NCBI RefSeq assembly: GCF_002410825.1
Contig: NZ_DHOS01000010.1
Location: 231,827-295,826 of the forward strand
From: Proteiniphilum sp. UBA5384
Lineage (GTDB): Bacteria > Bacteroidota > Bacteroidia > Bacteroidales > Dysgonomonadaceae
Reading direction: 5' to 3'
Length of the DNA: 64,000 bases
The position numbers were made by a program, and so were the translations under genes. Below are positions 46,034-55,264 of this stretch, one piece after another. Under the pieces are notes generated by a model. It was not told the DNA's origin and did no database searches. It worked only from the letters and a program-made list of their open reading frames with translations. The first letter of the stretch is position 1. Every line of letters begins with the position of its first letter.

Positions 46034-47254
46034 ATGAGACATATAAAATATATATACGCCATATTTCTTCTCTTTCTGTTTATAACTGTCTCCTGTGAGC
46101 AGTTTCGGGATGTTTCGAACATCAAGGAAGTGGAGTCATTAAGTGCAAAGATCAATATTTCGTTTGACCTCCAAGGAGCTCCTATGCCGGATGAAGTAAA
46201 AGTCAGGCTGACCAATTTTACGGAAAGATATGAACTAGGGGTTGCCGTATCACCCGAAGGAGATATCAAGGTGGATAATATTATTCCCGGTATCTATACC
46301 GTTACGGTCAGTGCCGAGAAGAATGAGGATGGTTTTACCTATAATTACAATGGTAATGCCGTGAATGTGAATATTGTGACCAATGATAAGCAAATCGATG
46401 TAAAAGTGGGAGCCTCACGGGCAGGCGCGCTTGTCTTTAAAGAGGTTTTCTACTGTGGATCAAAGACACCTTCAGGAGGTTCTTATTTCCGGGACCAGTT
46501 TTATGAGATCTACAATAACAGTGAGATCGAACAAAATGTAAGAGGACTTGCCATCGGGTATCTTAATCCGAATACAGCAACAGCCAATCTGCCGGTATGG
46601 CCCGGTCCCGATGCAGATAAATATGTCTATGCTTCCAATATCTGGCAGATACCCGATACCGCTGATTTCCCGTTAAATCCGGGAGAATCGATTATTATAG
46701 CGCAGATGGCGGATGATCACAAAAAAAGCAATTTAAACCCCAGCTCGCCGGTGAATTTGTTGAGTGCTGAGTTTGAAGGATTGGTAAAGACCACAGCGCT
46801 GATACAGGATAACCCCGCTATTAATATGAGTATGGCTTTCTGGCCTTCACCATTACCTCAATGGTTGACTACCGTCTTTGGGGGTGCATTTGTTATCTTC
46901 TATCCTCCCGGGCCCATAGATCCTAACAGCCCTACTGAGACTGTAAGTCCGGAAGGCTCTACCGCCAAAAGTTACCGGATACCCATAGAAGTGGTGATAG
47001 ATGCGTTGGAGAATGTAGGTAATCCCAATCAGATGCAGCTTAAACGAGTGCCTGCCATGCTCGATGCGGGTGCGGCCACGGTAAATGGCACTTATTTGAG
47101 TAAGAGTGTGGCCCGGAAAGTGAAGGAGACCTTGCCCGACGGGAGGGTTATCCTGCAAGACACCAATAATAGTACCGACGATTTTGAAGTGATGGATCCA
47201 CCGGTTATCAGGAGATACGATGTGAAAGTCCCATCCTGGAATACATGGAAATAG
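46034..47254 (+). CDS. DUF4876-family lipoprotein
   Basis: The start is placed at the Met at 46034 (MRHIKYIYAIFLL), giving 406 residues with a lipoprotein signal (FLFITVSC). After an N-terminal beta domain with PEGDIKVDNIIPGIYTVTV (prealbumin-like, about 25-120) comes the DUF4876 core: LVFKEVFYCGSKTPSGGSYF, QFYEIYNNS, and a long C-terminal region with FPLNPGESIIIAQ, resembling lamin-tail-like folds. It sits between the TonB receptor and the DUF6850 gene with gaps of 43 and 13 bp. It is probably the surface partner of the receptor, by analogy with SusD, but with no sequence similarity to it. Confidence 0.8.
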   Translation: MRHIKYIYAIFLLFLFITVSCEQFRDVSNIKEVESLSAKINISFDLQGAPMPDEVKVRLTNFTERYELGVAVSPEGDIKVDNIIPGIYTVTVSAEKNEDGFTYNYNGNAVNVNIVTNDKQIDVKVGASRAGALVFKEVFYCGSKTPSGGSYFRDQFYEIYNNSEIEQNVRGLAIGYLNPNTATANLPVWPGPDADKYVYASNIWQIPDTADFPLNPGESIIIAQMADDHKKSNLNPSSPVNLLSAEFEGLVKTTALIQDNPAINMSMAFWPSPLPQWLTTVFGGAFVIFYPPGPIDPNSPTETVSPEGSTAKSYRIPIEVVIDALENVGNPNQMQLKRVPAMLDAGAATVNGTYLSKSVARKVKETLPDGRVILQDTNNSTDDFEVMDPPVIRRYDVKVPSWNTWK

Positions 47255-47267
47255 CGTTTAACAGGTT

Positions 47268-48842
47268 ATGATTATGAAGAAAGGAAACAGTAAATATGTA
47301 AAAGGAGGCTTGGCTATTGTCTTGGCTTTTCAATTTATACAATATGTTCAGGCACAGGAGCAGGAAACGCTTCATTCCCCAGCTTCCATTGAATTGCATA
47401 AAGCCCGGTCGGTATGGTTTGATACCGGCAATAGTGCCGGATTGGTATTGGATAATTTAGGGAATTTCGGTTCAATTGAAGCGGGTTACCGGATGAAGAG
47501 CGGAGATTTCAAAAGAGTACAGCAGGGAGACAAAGAAAGCACATTGGTAGTCGATACCGAAGGTGGACGGAAACTTGGAGAAACATACCTCTGGGGACGA
47601 TTTTCCTATAATAGGAATACTACCCGTGATTCAAAATTCAACACGGCTATGCTGGATCCTTACAGGGGGGTACCCTTTTTTCCGGTTGATCCCAATATCA
47701 GCGACTGGAAAAAACAAGACTACAATCTGGAGATGAAAGTATCGTCGAGACCCTTTTTTGATAGATATCTATTTGGATTGCAAGCGGTATATACTACGCA
47801 TACCGGTGCCAAGCAGGTGGATCCCCGATCGGAAATTTACTATTACACCATCAATGTGAAGCCGGGAATCGTCGCCCTTTTGCAAAACCAAGAATTGGGC
47901 GTGAACTTTGAATATGAGAATATGGTGCAGGAGACCAGGCATACCAACAGCGACTCCGAGGTGAATCAGGATGTATTTGTCATGAAGGGATTGGGAAACC
48001 ACTATACGTCGGTGATTGGCGGGTTGCAGTCGTTGGGCGGTTTTAAGTACGATGCCAATAAAGTGGGTGGTGAACTGCAATATGTCCACCATTTTCAGGC
48101 GCTCCGTCTTTTAGCGCACGGGGGATATACCTACCGGGTGGAGGATGTGATCAGGGATATCACCAAGCCGAGAAAAGAAGGTTCCATCAAAGAGAAGACC
48201 CTCTATGGCAATCTGGCAATGGTGTATGAAGGAATGAATCTGCACCGTGTTGACTTCTCTGTAAGTAGTGACCGGATGAGTGCCATCGAATATGTGCAGG
48301 TATTGGATAACAGTTTTGAAGTACAGCAGTGGGTGGATGTATATAGCAGTATCCGTTCTACTTACAGGCAGGATGATATCCGTCTCTCCTATGATTTCTA
48401 TAAGGGAACCGACCATGCATATCAATGGAAGGTAGGCCTGTTCACCAATTATCGTGCCAACGACGATCTCTATATCATGCCTGAGTCAAAGAGAAATATC
48501 AAGAATCTTTATATGGGAGTGAACGGGAAAGTGAATATGAAAGCGGGTGCTTCGGGTAGCTGGACACTGGGTGCCGATTTCAGCTATAAGAGTAATCTCG
48601 ATGGTGAGTACCATTATGGTGGCGTTGACCCAGAATCCATCGTTATCACCCAGTTTATGACACCTGACTTTGTATACCTGGCGCAGGATTTTTACAAGCT
48701 AGGAGGTGCTGTCAGCTATTTTACCGGTATCGGTAATCAGAAATCGGGCATATTCGTGAAGCTGGCTGCCGATTACTATAAACCTTCCAAAGGCGGAGGG
48801 GATAGGGTGATAGCCAACTTGGGCGCGGGAGTTACATTTTAA
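47268..48842 (+). CDS. DUF6850-type outer-membrane beta-barrel protein
   Basis: This 524-residue protein has a signal peptide (FIQYVQAQ). Its sequence alternates as in an outer-membrane barrel and ends in VIANLGAGVTF, with an aromatic last residue. The N-terminal block (ARSVWFDTGNSAGL, SIEAGYRMKSGDFKRVQQGD) matches what I recall of DUF6850, usually encoded with DUF4876 and a TonB receptor. Start at 47268 (MIMKK) or 47274. The gene is 13 bp after the DUF4876 gene and 10 bp before the second protease, so co-translation is likely. It could be a second channel or a surface scaffold for the receptor complex. Confidence 0.75.
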   Translation: MIMKKGNSKYVKGGLAIVLAFQFIQYVQAQEQETLHSPASIELHKARSVWFDTGNSAGLVLDNLGNFGSIEAGYRMKSGDFKRVQQGDKESTLVVDTEGGRKLGETYLWGRFSYNRNTTRDSKFNTAMLDPYRGVPFFPVDPNISDWKKQDYNLEMKVSSRPFFDRYLFGLQAVYTTHTGAKQVDPRSEIYYYTINVKPGIVALLQNQELGVNFEYENMVQETRHTNSDSEVNQDVFVMKGLGNHYTSVIGGLQSLGGFKYDANKVGGELQYVHHFQALRLLAHGGYTYRVEDVIRDITKPRKEGSIKEKTLYGNLAMVYEGMNLHRVDFSVSSDRMSAIEYVQVLDNSFEVQQWVDVYSSIRSTYRQDDIRLSYDFYKGTDHAYQWKVGLFTNYRANDDLYIMPESKRNIKNLYMGVNGKVNMKAGASGSWTLGADFSYKSNLDGEYHYGGVDPESIVITQFMTPDFVYLAQDFYKLGGAVSYFTGIGNQKSGIFVKLAADYYKPSKGGGDRVIANLGAGVTF

Positions 48843-48852
48843 GTTGGATGGA

Positions 48853-51021
48853 ATGAGGATAAGTAAAAAGAGATTGTTTATCGTAACCGGACTGTTTTTT
48901 CTCACCCTTTCCCTGTCGGCAACAGGGAAAGGGTTTGCCATCATGGTCGACCGGGCAACTTATAATGCCTGCAAGTCTGAGATAGACCAGTACACATCGA
49001 TGCTGGAAAGTGAAGGATTCTCTCCCGGGATCTTCTCCCGTGATTGGAAGAACCCGGAGGAGGTGAGGAATATCCTGCATGGCATGTATCGTGACCATTC
49101 GCTCGAAGGAGCCTTTTTCATCGGTGATATCCCGGTCCCGATGATTCGGGATGCCCAACATCTTACTTCTGCCTTTAAAATGGACCAGGAGCGTTTTCCT
49201 TTTAGAGAGTCTTCGGTACCGTCCGACAGGTTTTATGACGATTTCGACTTGGCATTCGAATACTTGGGGCAAAAAGAGGATGATTCCTTGTTTTTTTATT
49301 ATTCCCTCAGTGCGGCATCCCCGCAATATATCAAAAGCGATATTTATACCGGACGACTGAAACCGACCCGGAAAGGGGAGGAGGGATACCGGCAGGTCAG
49401 GGATTATTTTGTAAAGTTGCTGGCAGAGAGAAAAAAAGAGAATCCGTTGGATGTGATCACCTCCTACACCGGTGAAGGCTCTTTCTCGAACAGTATGACC
49501 GCCTGGAGAGACCAGGCGCTCCTGATGAAAGAACAATTCCCCCAGGCATTCAAGGACAAGGATTCCGCGAAATTCCTCTTCTTCGCCATGTATCCCTTTA
49601 TGAAGGAGTTGCTGGAGGAAGAGTTGAGGCGTGAGGAGATGGACCTGATGTTTTTCCATGAGCATGGAACCCCCGACAGGCAATACCTTACCGCGATTCC
49701 TTACAGTGAGGGCGCGGAAGCATATCACGATGCGGCCAAGCGCGTTTTTCGCCGGTCGCTGCAAAGAATAAAGAGTCCCGAAGAGAGGGAAGAGGCCATG
49801 GAAAAGTGGATAGAGCATTATCGGATTGCCCCGGCATGGTTTGCAGATGCCTTTTCCAAAGAGAAAATGGAGGAAGATTCACTGTTGGACCTCCGTACCG
49901 GCATCGTGCTGGATGATGTTCCACGGATCGCTCCCAATGCCCGGATGGTGATCTTCGACGCCTGCTATAACGGGGACTTCCGTGAAGAGCGTTATATCGC
50001 GGGAGAGTATGTTTTTGGAGGAGGAAAAACGCTGGTTACCTTTGGAAACAGTGTCAATGTATTGCAGGACAAGAGTTCATCAGACCTGATGGGGATGTTG
50101 GGACTGGGCTTTCGTGTAGGTGAGTGGGCACGGGAGATCAATATCCTGGAGTCGCATATTATCGGTGATCCCACCTTCCGATTCTCCGGAGGAAAAGCCG
50201 CGCAAATCGATCTCCATGCTGATGGGCCTGACTACTGGCTCTCCGTGCTTGAAAGGGAAGAGCATCCCGACCTGAAAGGATTGGCGCTGCGTAAACTGTT
50301 TTATTTGCAATATGAAGGAATGCCCGAGTTGCTGGTTTCTACCTATCATCATTCCCCATGGTACGCTGTCAGGTTACAGGTATACCATTTGCTGCAACAT
50401 TATAAAGGGGATGCTTTTGGCGAATTGATAGAGAGTTCCATCTACGATCCATACGAGTTCATTCGGCGCAAGTCGGTCTTCTCCATGGGGCGGATCGGGT
50501 CCGACCGGTTTATCCCTTTCCTGGCATCGGTATATCTTAACGATTATCTGGATGAGAGGGTTTATTTTAATGCCATCTTTACTTTCGACCTGATGGATAT
50601 GGACAAGCTGGAAGCAGAGGTGAAAAAACAACTCGGGGAGAACAACTCCTTTCCCGACAAGGAGCGTGTCTGGAAAGAATTCAAAGCCAGCCTCGATTCC
50701 CGTAGGAGAATTGCCGCGATGGCGGATGATGTGATCAACAAGGGGAAGCCGTTGAAGGCAAGACTTTCTGCGGCGAGAATGTTACGGAACTATGCATATC
50801 ACCACCGGGTGGGGGAATACCTGGACGTGATTGCCGACGATACCGAAGAAGAGTCTTTGAGGATAACCCTTGCTGAAGCATTAGGATGGTTCACACTCTC
50901 CCAAAACAGAGTTATTATTGTGAATACTTTTGAAGAAGTGGCCTCCGGATCACAAACGCCGCCGGCGTTGAAGGATGAATTACGCAAAAGCATTGCCCGG
51001 ATTGAGGTTTATATGAGATAA
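48853..51021 (+). CDS. Gingipain-like (C25/clan CD type) cysteine protease with HEAT-like C-terminus, paralogue 2
   Basis: The frame extends to a TTG at 48844, but the ATG at 48853 (MRISKKRLFIV) gives a proper signal peptide (LTLSLSA) and 722 residues. The protease half has FIGDIPVPMIRDAQHL, SSVPSDRFYDDFDL, IYTGRLKP, HEHG (His269, His271) and FDACYNGDF (Cys371). The C-terminal half has HEAT-like helices (YDPYEFIRRKSVFSMGRIG, LRITLAEALGWFTL). Similarity to paralogues 1 and 3 runs over the entire length, so the trio arose by whole-gene duplication. The gene starts 10 bp after the DUF6850 stop and ends 1 bp before paralogue 3. No C-terminal sorting domain is present, so periplasmic or membrane-associated action is likely. 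Confidence 0.8.
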   Translation: MRISKKRLFIVTGLFFLTLSLSATGKGFAIMVDRATYNACKSEIDQYTSMLESEGFSPGIFSRDWKNPEEVRNILHGMYRDHSLEGAFFIGDIPVPMIRDAQHLTSAFKMDQERFPFRESSVPSDRFYDDFDLAFEYLGQKEDDSLFFYYSLSAASPQYIKSDIYTGRLKPTRKGEEGYRQVRDYFVKLLAERKKENPLDVITSYTGEGSFSNSMTAWRDQALLMKEQFPQAFKDKDSAKFLFFAMYPFMKELLEEELRREEMDLMFFHEHGTPDRQYLTAIPYSEGAEAYHDAAKRVFRRSLQRIKSPEEREEAMEKWIEHYRIAPAWFADAFSKEKMEEDSLLDLRTGIVLDDVPRIAPNARMVIFDACYNGDFREERYIAGEYVFGGGKTLVTFGNSVNVLQDKSSSDLMGMLGLGFRVGEWAREINILESHIIGDPTFRFSGGKAAQIDLHADGPDYWLSVLEREEHPDLKGLALRKLFYLQYEGMPELLVSTYHHSPWYAVRLQVYHLLQHYKGDAFGELIESSIYDPYEFIRRKSVFSMGRIGSDRFIPFLASVYLNDYLDERVYFNAIFTFDLMDMDKLEAEVKKQLGENNSFPDKERVWKEFKASLDSRRRIAAMADDVINKGKPLKARLSAARMLRNYAYHHRVGEYLDVIADDTEEESLRITLAEALGWFTLSQNRVIIVNTFEEVASGSQTPPALKDELRKSIARIEVYMR

Positions 51022-51022
51022 G

Positions 51023-53275
51023 ATGGATGAGATGAAAAGGATAGCTACTCTTTTATTGTTGATGCTTTCGTGCGGTATTTTTTTACTGCCGGCAGCAGTG
51101 CGTATTATTCCCGAGAACGGAAAGTTCGATACCCGGTTTCTGGTCGTGATTGATTCCGGGAGTTTTGCACAGGCCTCGCAAGAGGTGATGGCATATAAAA
51201 ATGTGCTGGAAGAAGAGGGACTTGGCGTGGTGGTCATGATAGGCGACTGGAATTCTCCGGATGACCTGAAAAATGAGATTATAAAGATATACAGGAAAAA
51301 ACCGGTGATGGAAGGTGCTGTCTTTATCGGTGATATCCCGGTGGTACGTGTCCGGAATTTCCAACATGCCACCACCGCTTTCAAGATGAATGAAAAAGCT
51401 TTCCCGATAGAGGAATCTTCCGTTACCAGCGACCGTTTTTATGATGACCTCGACCTGCAGTTCGAGTTTATCAGCGTGGACGAAAAAAATCCCCGTCATT
51501 TTTATTATAAACTCAGGGAGGATTCTCCTCAAGTGATAGAAAGTGATTTTTACTCTGCCAGGATGTTGCCTCCCTCAGATATGGGAAGTGACATGTATGA
51601 GTTGCTCAGGAAATACCTTCGTAAAGCAGTAGAAGCCCATAAAGAGGTGAATTATGCCGATAATATCAAATTCTTTAATGGGCATGGTTATAACTCTGAT
51701 TGTCTGACCGTATGGCAAAACCAACAGTTTGTGATTAGAGAACAGTTCCCCGAAGCGTTCCGTTCCTCCCGTGGAAATGCATTTTATAACTTTCGGCAGG
51801 ATCCGTTTATGAAGTACAACCTTTTTGAAAGGTTGCAAGCGTCCGGTACCGACCTCTTTGTTTTCCATGAACATGGTGCTTTCGACACCCAGTATATCAA
51901 CGGGGAGTACCCGGCACCCCCTATCATTGGCATGCACAAGGAAGATGGATACGGCCCTATGGAAGCCCTTTCCATATCCTTGCGGAACAGATACCGGAGA
52001 TATAGCGGTGAGCGCAGGGAATCCTTTGCGCAAAGTACGATGAAAGAATATAACCTCTCTTCCGGTTTTTTTAGCCGGGAGTTGATGGAGAGTACCCGCA
52101 GCAATGATTCTATTTTTGCTGCCGATATCAATATTGTGCTCGCCGACCTACGAAGTATAACCCCCCGGCCGCGGATCACTATTTTTGATGCCTGCTATAA
52201 TGGTTCATTCCATCAACCCGGTTATGTGGCCGGTTATCATGTCTTTTCGGATGGGAATACGGTGGTGACCCAGGGTAATACGGTCAATGTGTTGCAGGAC
52301 AAATGGTCGATGGAACTGGTCGGCATGATCGCGGAAGGAGCCAGGATCGGATTCTGGCAAAAGGAATTCCAGTACCTGGAGTCTCATCTCCTCGGTGATC
52401 CCACTTTCCGGCTTACACCCGGAACGGCGGCTGCCGACCGTAGTCGTGATGCGGCTACGCTGAACAAAAACCTTGCGTTGCACAAGAAGGACAACAAGGT
52501 CTGGCTTGCCTATCTGGAGAGTGATAATCCCAATTTACAGGCGATAGCATTGAAGCAACTCTCCGTGAAGAAACCGAAAGGGTATGATGATATGCTGCTG
52601 CGATACCTGAAGGAGAGTCCTTTTTACAGCGTGAGGATGCAAGCCCTGCAACGGATTCTCTATTCATCTTCCGGCAAGCACCTGACGGAAGCGCTGCTCC
52701 TTGCCCTGAACGATCCGTATGAGTTGATACGGAGGAATGGCGCGCGTTTTGCCGGTTATTCGGGTGATGAAAGACTGATTGAGCCGTTAGTACATACGCT
52801 CCTCTTTTCGAATGAGAGCCAGCGGGTACAGTATGCGGTCCAGAATTCGTTGGCGATGTTCGATTGGGAGAAAGTAAACCGTGAGATAAACCGTCAGGCT
52901 ACCGGTTCCCATCTGTTGCATCCTTCGGAGACAGCGGCACAGGCTGTATCTTATTTCTCGGGACAAAAAGTGAGGTACGACAAATCTTTGATGGTGATAC
53001 AGGACAAGACCGCGGAACAACCGGACCGGATTTCCGCTATCCGCCTCCTGAGAAATTATAATAACCACCTACAGGTTGCCGGGTTATTGGAGGTGCTGAA
53101 AGACAATAGTGATGATACGGAGGTGAGGGTTGTCCTTGCCGAAGCATTGGGTTGGTTCCGCTGGAGCGTGAAGAAAGAGCAAATAGTGGAAGTGCTGGGG
53201 GCTATCCGGAAAGATAAGCAAACCCCAAAAGAATTGCAGGATGAAATAGGACAGAGTATCCTTCGGCTGATGTAA
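51023..53275 (+). CDS. Gingipain-like (C25/clan CD type) cysteine protease with HEAT-like C-terminus, paralogue 3
   Basis: This 750-residue protein has a signal peptide (LMLSCGIFLLPAAV; start at 51023 or the Met at 51032). The protease half shows FIGDIPVVRVRNFQHA, SSVTSDRFYDDLDL, FYSARMLPP, FFNGHGYNS, HEHG (His282, His284) and FDACYNGSF (Cys391). The extra residues between His and Cys make it the longest of the three. HEAT-like C-terminal units are clear (NDPYELIRRNGARFAGYSGD, EVRVVLAEALGWFRW). It is the last gene of the locus and starts 1 bp after paralogue 2, so the two must be co-translated. No terminator is obvious after it. Confidence 0.8.
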   Translation: MDEMKRIATLLLLMLSCGIFLLPAAVRIIPENGKFDTRFLVVIDSGSFAQASQEVMAYKNVLEEEGLGVVVMIGDWNSPDDLKNEIIKIYRKKPVMEGAVFIGDIPVVRVRNFQHATTAFKMNEKAFPIEESSVTSDRFYDDLDLQFEFISVDEKNPRHFYYKLREDSPQVIESDFYSARMLPPSDMGSDMYELLRKYLRKAVEAHKEVNYADNIKFFNGHGYNSDCLTVWQNQQFVIREQFPEAFRSSRGNAFYNFRQDPFMKYNLFERLQASGTDLFVFHEHGAFDTQYINGEYPAPPIIGMHKEDGYGPMEALSISLRNRYRRYSGERRESFAQSTMKEYNLSSGFFSRELMESTRSNDSIFAADINIVLADLRSITPRPRITIFDACYNGSFHQPGYVAGYHVFSDGNTVVTQGNTVNVLQDKWSMELVGMIAEGARIGFWQKEFQYLESHLLGDPTFRLTPGTAAADRSRDAATLNKNLALHKKDNKVWLAYLESDNPNLQAIALKQLSVKKPKGYDDMLLRYLKESPFYSVRMQALQRILYSSSGKHLTEALLLALNDPYELIRRNGARFAGYSGDERLIEPLVHTLLFSNESQRVQYAVQNSLAMFDWEKVNREINRQATGSHLLHPSETAAQAVSYFSGQKVRYDKSLMVIQDKTAEQPDRISAIRLLRNYNNHLQVAGLLEVLKDNSDDTEVRVVLAEALGWFRWSVKKEQIVEVLGAIRKDKQTPKELQDEIGQSILRLM

Positions 53276-53602
53276 TATGGATCAGGGAATCTCCCTTGCA
53301 AGGGGTGATCAAAAATAGAGTGTTCCAATTGATCCATAATTGGGGCAAACATATGTATATTGAGGCTTTGCGGGATTTATATTATCATCCGTTAAAGCAT
53401 GTCCACACATCGGACAATATTTTATTTTTTTATTTGCCTCTATTACTGCTCCAGCATATACATTTTTTTCATTCTATCTGCCTATAGATGTGTAAATTGT
53501 CTCATTTTTTTGTTGCATCGTTTTCCATACAATTTGATTTTTTAATTATGCCTACTCTATTTGTGTTATCGTTTTCGGCTTCCCGACTTTGGTTATTAGT
53601 AA
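53276..53602. other. Intergenic region after the protease locus
   Basis: About 330 bp between the convergent protease 3 gene and the receptor pseudogene. I see no gene, RNA or clear terminator in it. Confidence 0.4.
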
Positions 53603-54888
53603 TTACTCATTGCTGAGATGTCCTTGTTCTGATGTATTTCCGGTAGAAGTACGCCGTACTTTTGCCGACCGATTCCCCCAATTTAGCGTGTAGTTGACTC
53701 TTGCCATAACGGAAAAGGTGCTTGATTTGCCTCTTTGTCCCGGTTCCTATACTGCATACTCTCCCCGCTGATATATGCATAGTCGTTTTCCTAATTCTTC
53801 TCCCCATCATTCTGCACCCGGTCTGCCGTGAAAACCAGTGAACTCTTCTCGTTGAACAGGTAGGTATAGTTCAGTGAAAGGTTATAAATTTTCGCATTGT
53901 TATTGTTATTGGAAAACCCTGAAGTGGTTTGCTCGAAACCGGTGGCATCGGATTCCCACTGTCTGGTGTCTGTAAAGATGCGGGAGCTGTTTCGTCTTGA
54001 GCGGAAAATGCCTTCCACGGTAATTAGGTTACAATCGTCTATATCGTATCCCAATCCGACTGTAGATGAAATATTTCCCGGGGTTTTCCCCGTGGAAGAA
54101 TCTTCGGTTAACAGCTTATTCCCGGAATTGTGAAAAATATTCTCTACATTGTTCGATGAAGAAGATTTTCCTTTGCCAAATGATCCGATCAGATAGGTGG
54201 ACCACTTGCCGGTTCGCCAACGAGTATTGATATTGGTTGTGTTATAATGGATATCACTGTTGTGGTTGGAGCTATGTCCGCCGGTGGCAAACACCTCCAT
54301 CCGCCTTACGTTGCGCCCGTTGAAATTGCGCAGGTACTGCATCAGATCCGTGCCCTGCATCCGCACCTCCCGCCCGTCCACGTACACTTTGGATACCCTC
54401 TTGCCATACAGGCTGATCTCATCGCGCACCACGTTGGTACCCGGAGTAAGTATCAGTATCTGGTCCAAGTCATAATTCCTATAAAAAGGGTTGGCGGATA
54501 TTTCGGCTACATAACCGGTAGCATGATAGGTGATATTCTTTGCTGTGACCACTACTTCATCCATCATCTGGTTATCCTCAGCCAATATAATTTCCGGGAG
54601 AGTGACATCCTTGTCCAACTGTACCGAAGCTGTCTGCTTCATATATCCGATATATGAGATTTCCAGCGAGTAAATACCCGGAGAAGCGGTCATTGAAAAC
54701 TTACCCTCATTGTCCGTAGAAACTCCATAGAATTTTGTGGTATCGCTCTCATTGACTAATCGAATATTGGCATAAGGCAGCGCCCCGCCTGCCGTCGTCT
54801 TCACAACTCCTGAGAGACGCAATACCTGTTGGGCATTCACTGATATAGCGAGAAGTAATAATATCAAAACAAGCGTATAGTATCTCAT
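53603..54888 (-). pseudogene. Decayed outer-membrane receptor (carboxypeptidase-regulatory plus plug), barrel mostly deleted
   Basis: The intact N-terminal part (54888-53791, 365 codons) has a signal peptide (AISVNAQ), a carboxypeptidase-regulatory-like domain (LSGVVKTTAGGALPYANIRL) and a plug (DEVVVTAKNI, SLYGKRVSKVYVDGREV). It stops at a TAG after NDGEKN. In the same frame the sequence continues sensibly (ENDYAYISGES). After a frameshift a typical barrel C-terminus is read (MARVNYTLNWGNRSAKVRR, 53707-53603). Family members are about 750-900 residues, so roughly half, including most of the barrel, is missing. A stop, an internal deletion and a frameshift together make this a pseudogene. The promoter-proximal part may still be translated. 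Confidence 0.8.
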
Positions 54889-54957
54889 TTCCTTAATTTT
54901 GTCATTTTTTTTTGTATTATACCGTCGGACGGGACGGAATCCGAAATTACATAAAAT

Positions 54958-54995
54958 CCCCTGTCAAGTATTTATACCTGGCAGGGGCATTTTTA
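54958..54995 (+). terminator. Weak terminator-like hairpin
   Basis: CCCCTG-TCAAGTAT pairs imperfectly with ATACCTGGCAGGGG (54958-54987), followed by ATTTTTATTTT on the plus strand. There is no plus-strand gene directly upstream except the protease locus far to the left, so its function is unclear. Confidence 0.35.
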
Positions 54996-55155
54996 TTTTG
55001 GCGTAAAGGATCAATAAAAAAGTGGCTGAGAGGATCAGTGCCGACCGGGGAGTGGGGTCATTACACTATGGATTTTCCATGGACAATGAAAATAAAAAAT
55101 CACTTTATTAGAATAAAAAAAATCATCCTATTGGAATAATTATACCATTTTTTTG

Positions 55156-55163
55156 TAATTTTG
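55156..55163 (+). promoter_or_regulatory. Candidate -7 promoter element of the tRNA-Glu gene
   Basis: TAATTTTG matches TAnnTTTG and is followed by CCC. A TTG at 55131-55133 is 22 bp upstream. Transcription would begin about 10 nt ahead of the tRNA. The same TAATTTTGCC string precedes the genes at 58782 and 60458. Confidence 0.5.
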
Positions 55164-55179
55164 CCCTTCGAATCGTTAT

Positions 55180-55251
55180 GGCGCACTCTTCTAACGGTTA
55201 GGAAAATTGTTTCTCAGGCAATGAATAGCGGTTCGATTCCGCTGTGCGCTA
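55180..55251 (+). tRNA. tRNA-Glu (anticodon CTC), atypical
   Basis: A full cloverleaf can be drawn. Acceptor GGCGCAC (55180-55186)/GTGCGCT (55244-55250) has one G-T pair. The D arm is TTCT-AACGGTTA-GGAA, with G18G19 and A21. The anticodon arm is ATTGT-TTCTCAG-GCAAT, with anticodon CTC at 55213-55215. The variable region is 4 nt, and the T arm AGCGG-TTCGATT-CCGCT is perfect. Discriminator A is at 55251 and CCA is not encoded. The D-arm region resembles bacterial tRNA-Glu. The weak D and anticodon stems and the CTC anticodon are unusual. It lies 14 bp from the end of the convergent yebC gene and has a plausible promoter. Confidence 0.72.
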
Positions 55252-55264
55252 CTTCCCTCTTGGT

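Noticed and set aside
40835..53275. T9SS C-terminal sorting domains on the gingipain-like proteases
   Set aside because: All three end in helical HEAT-like segments (for example SRLTD, EVYMR, LRLM) with no Ig-like CTD pattern.
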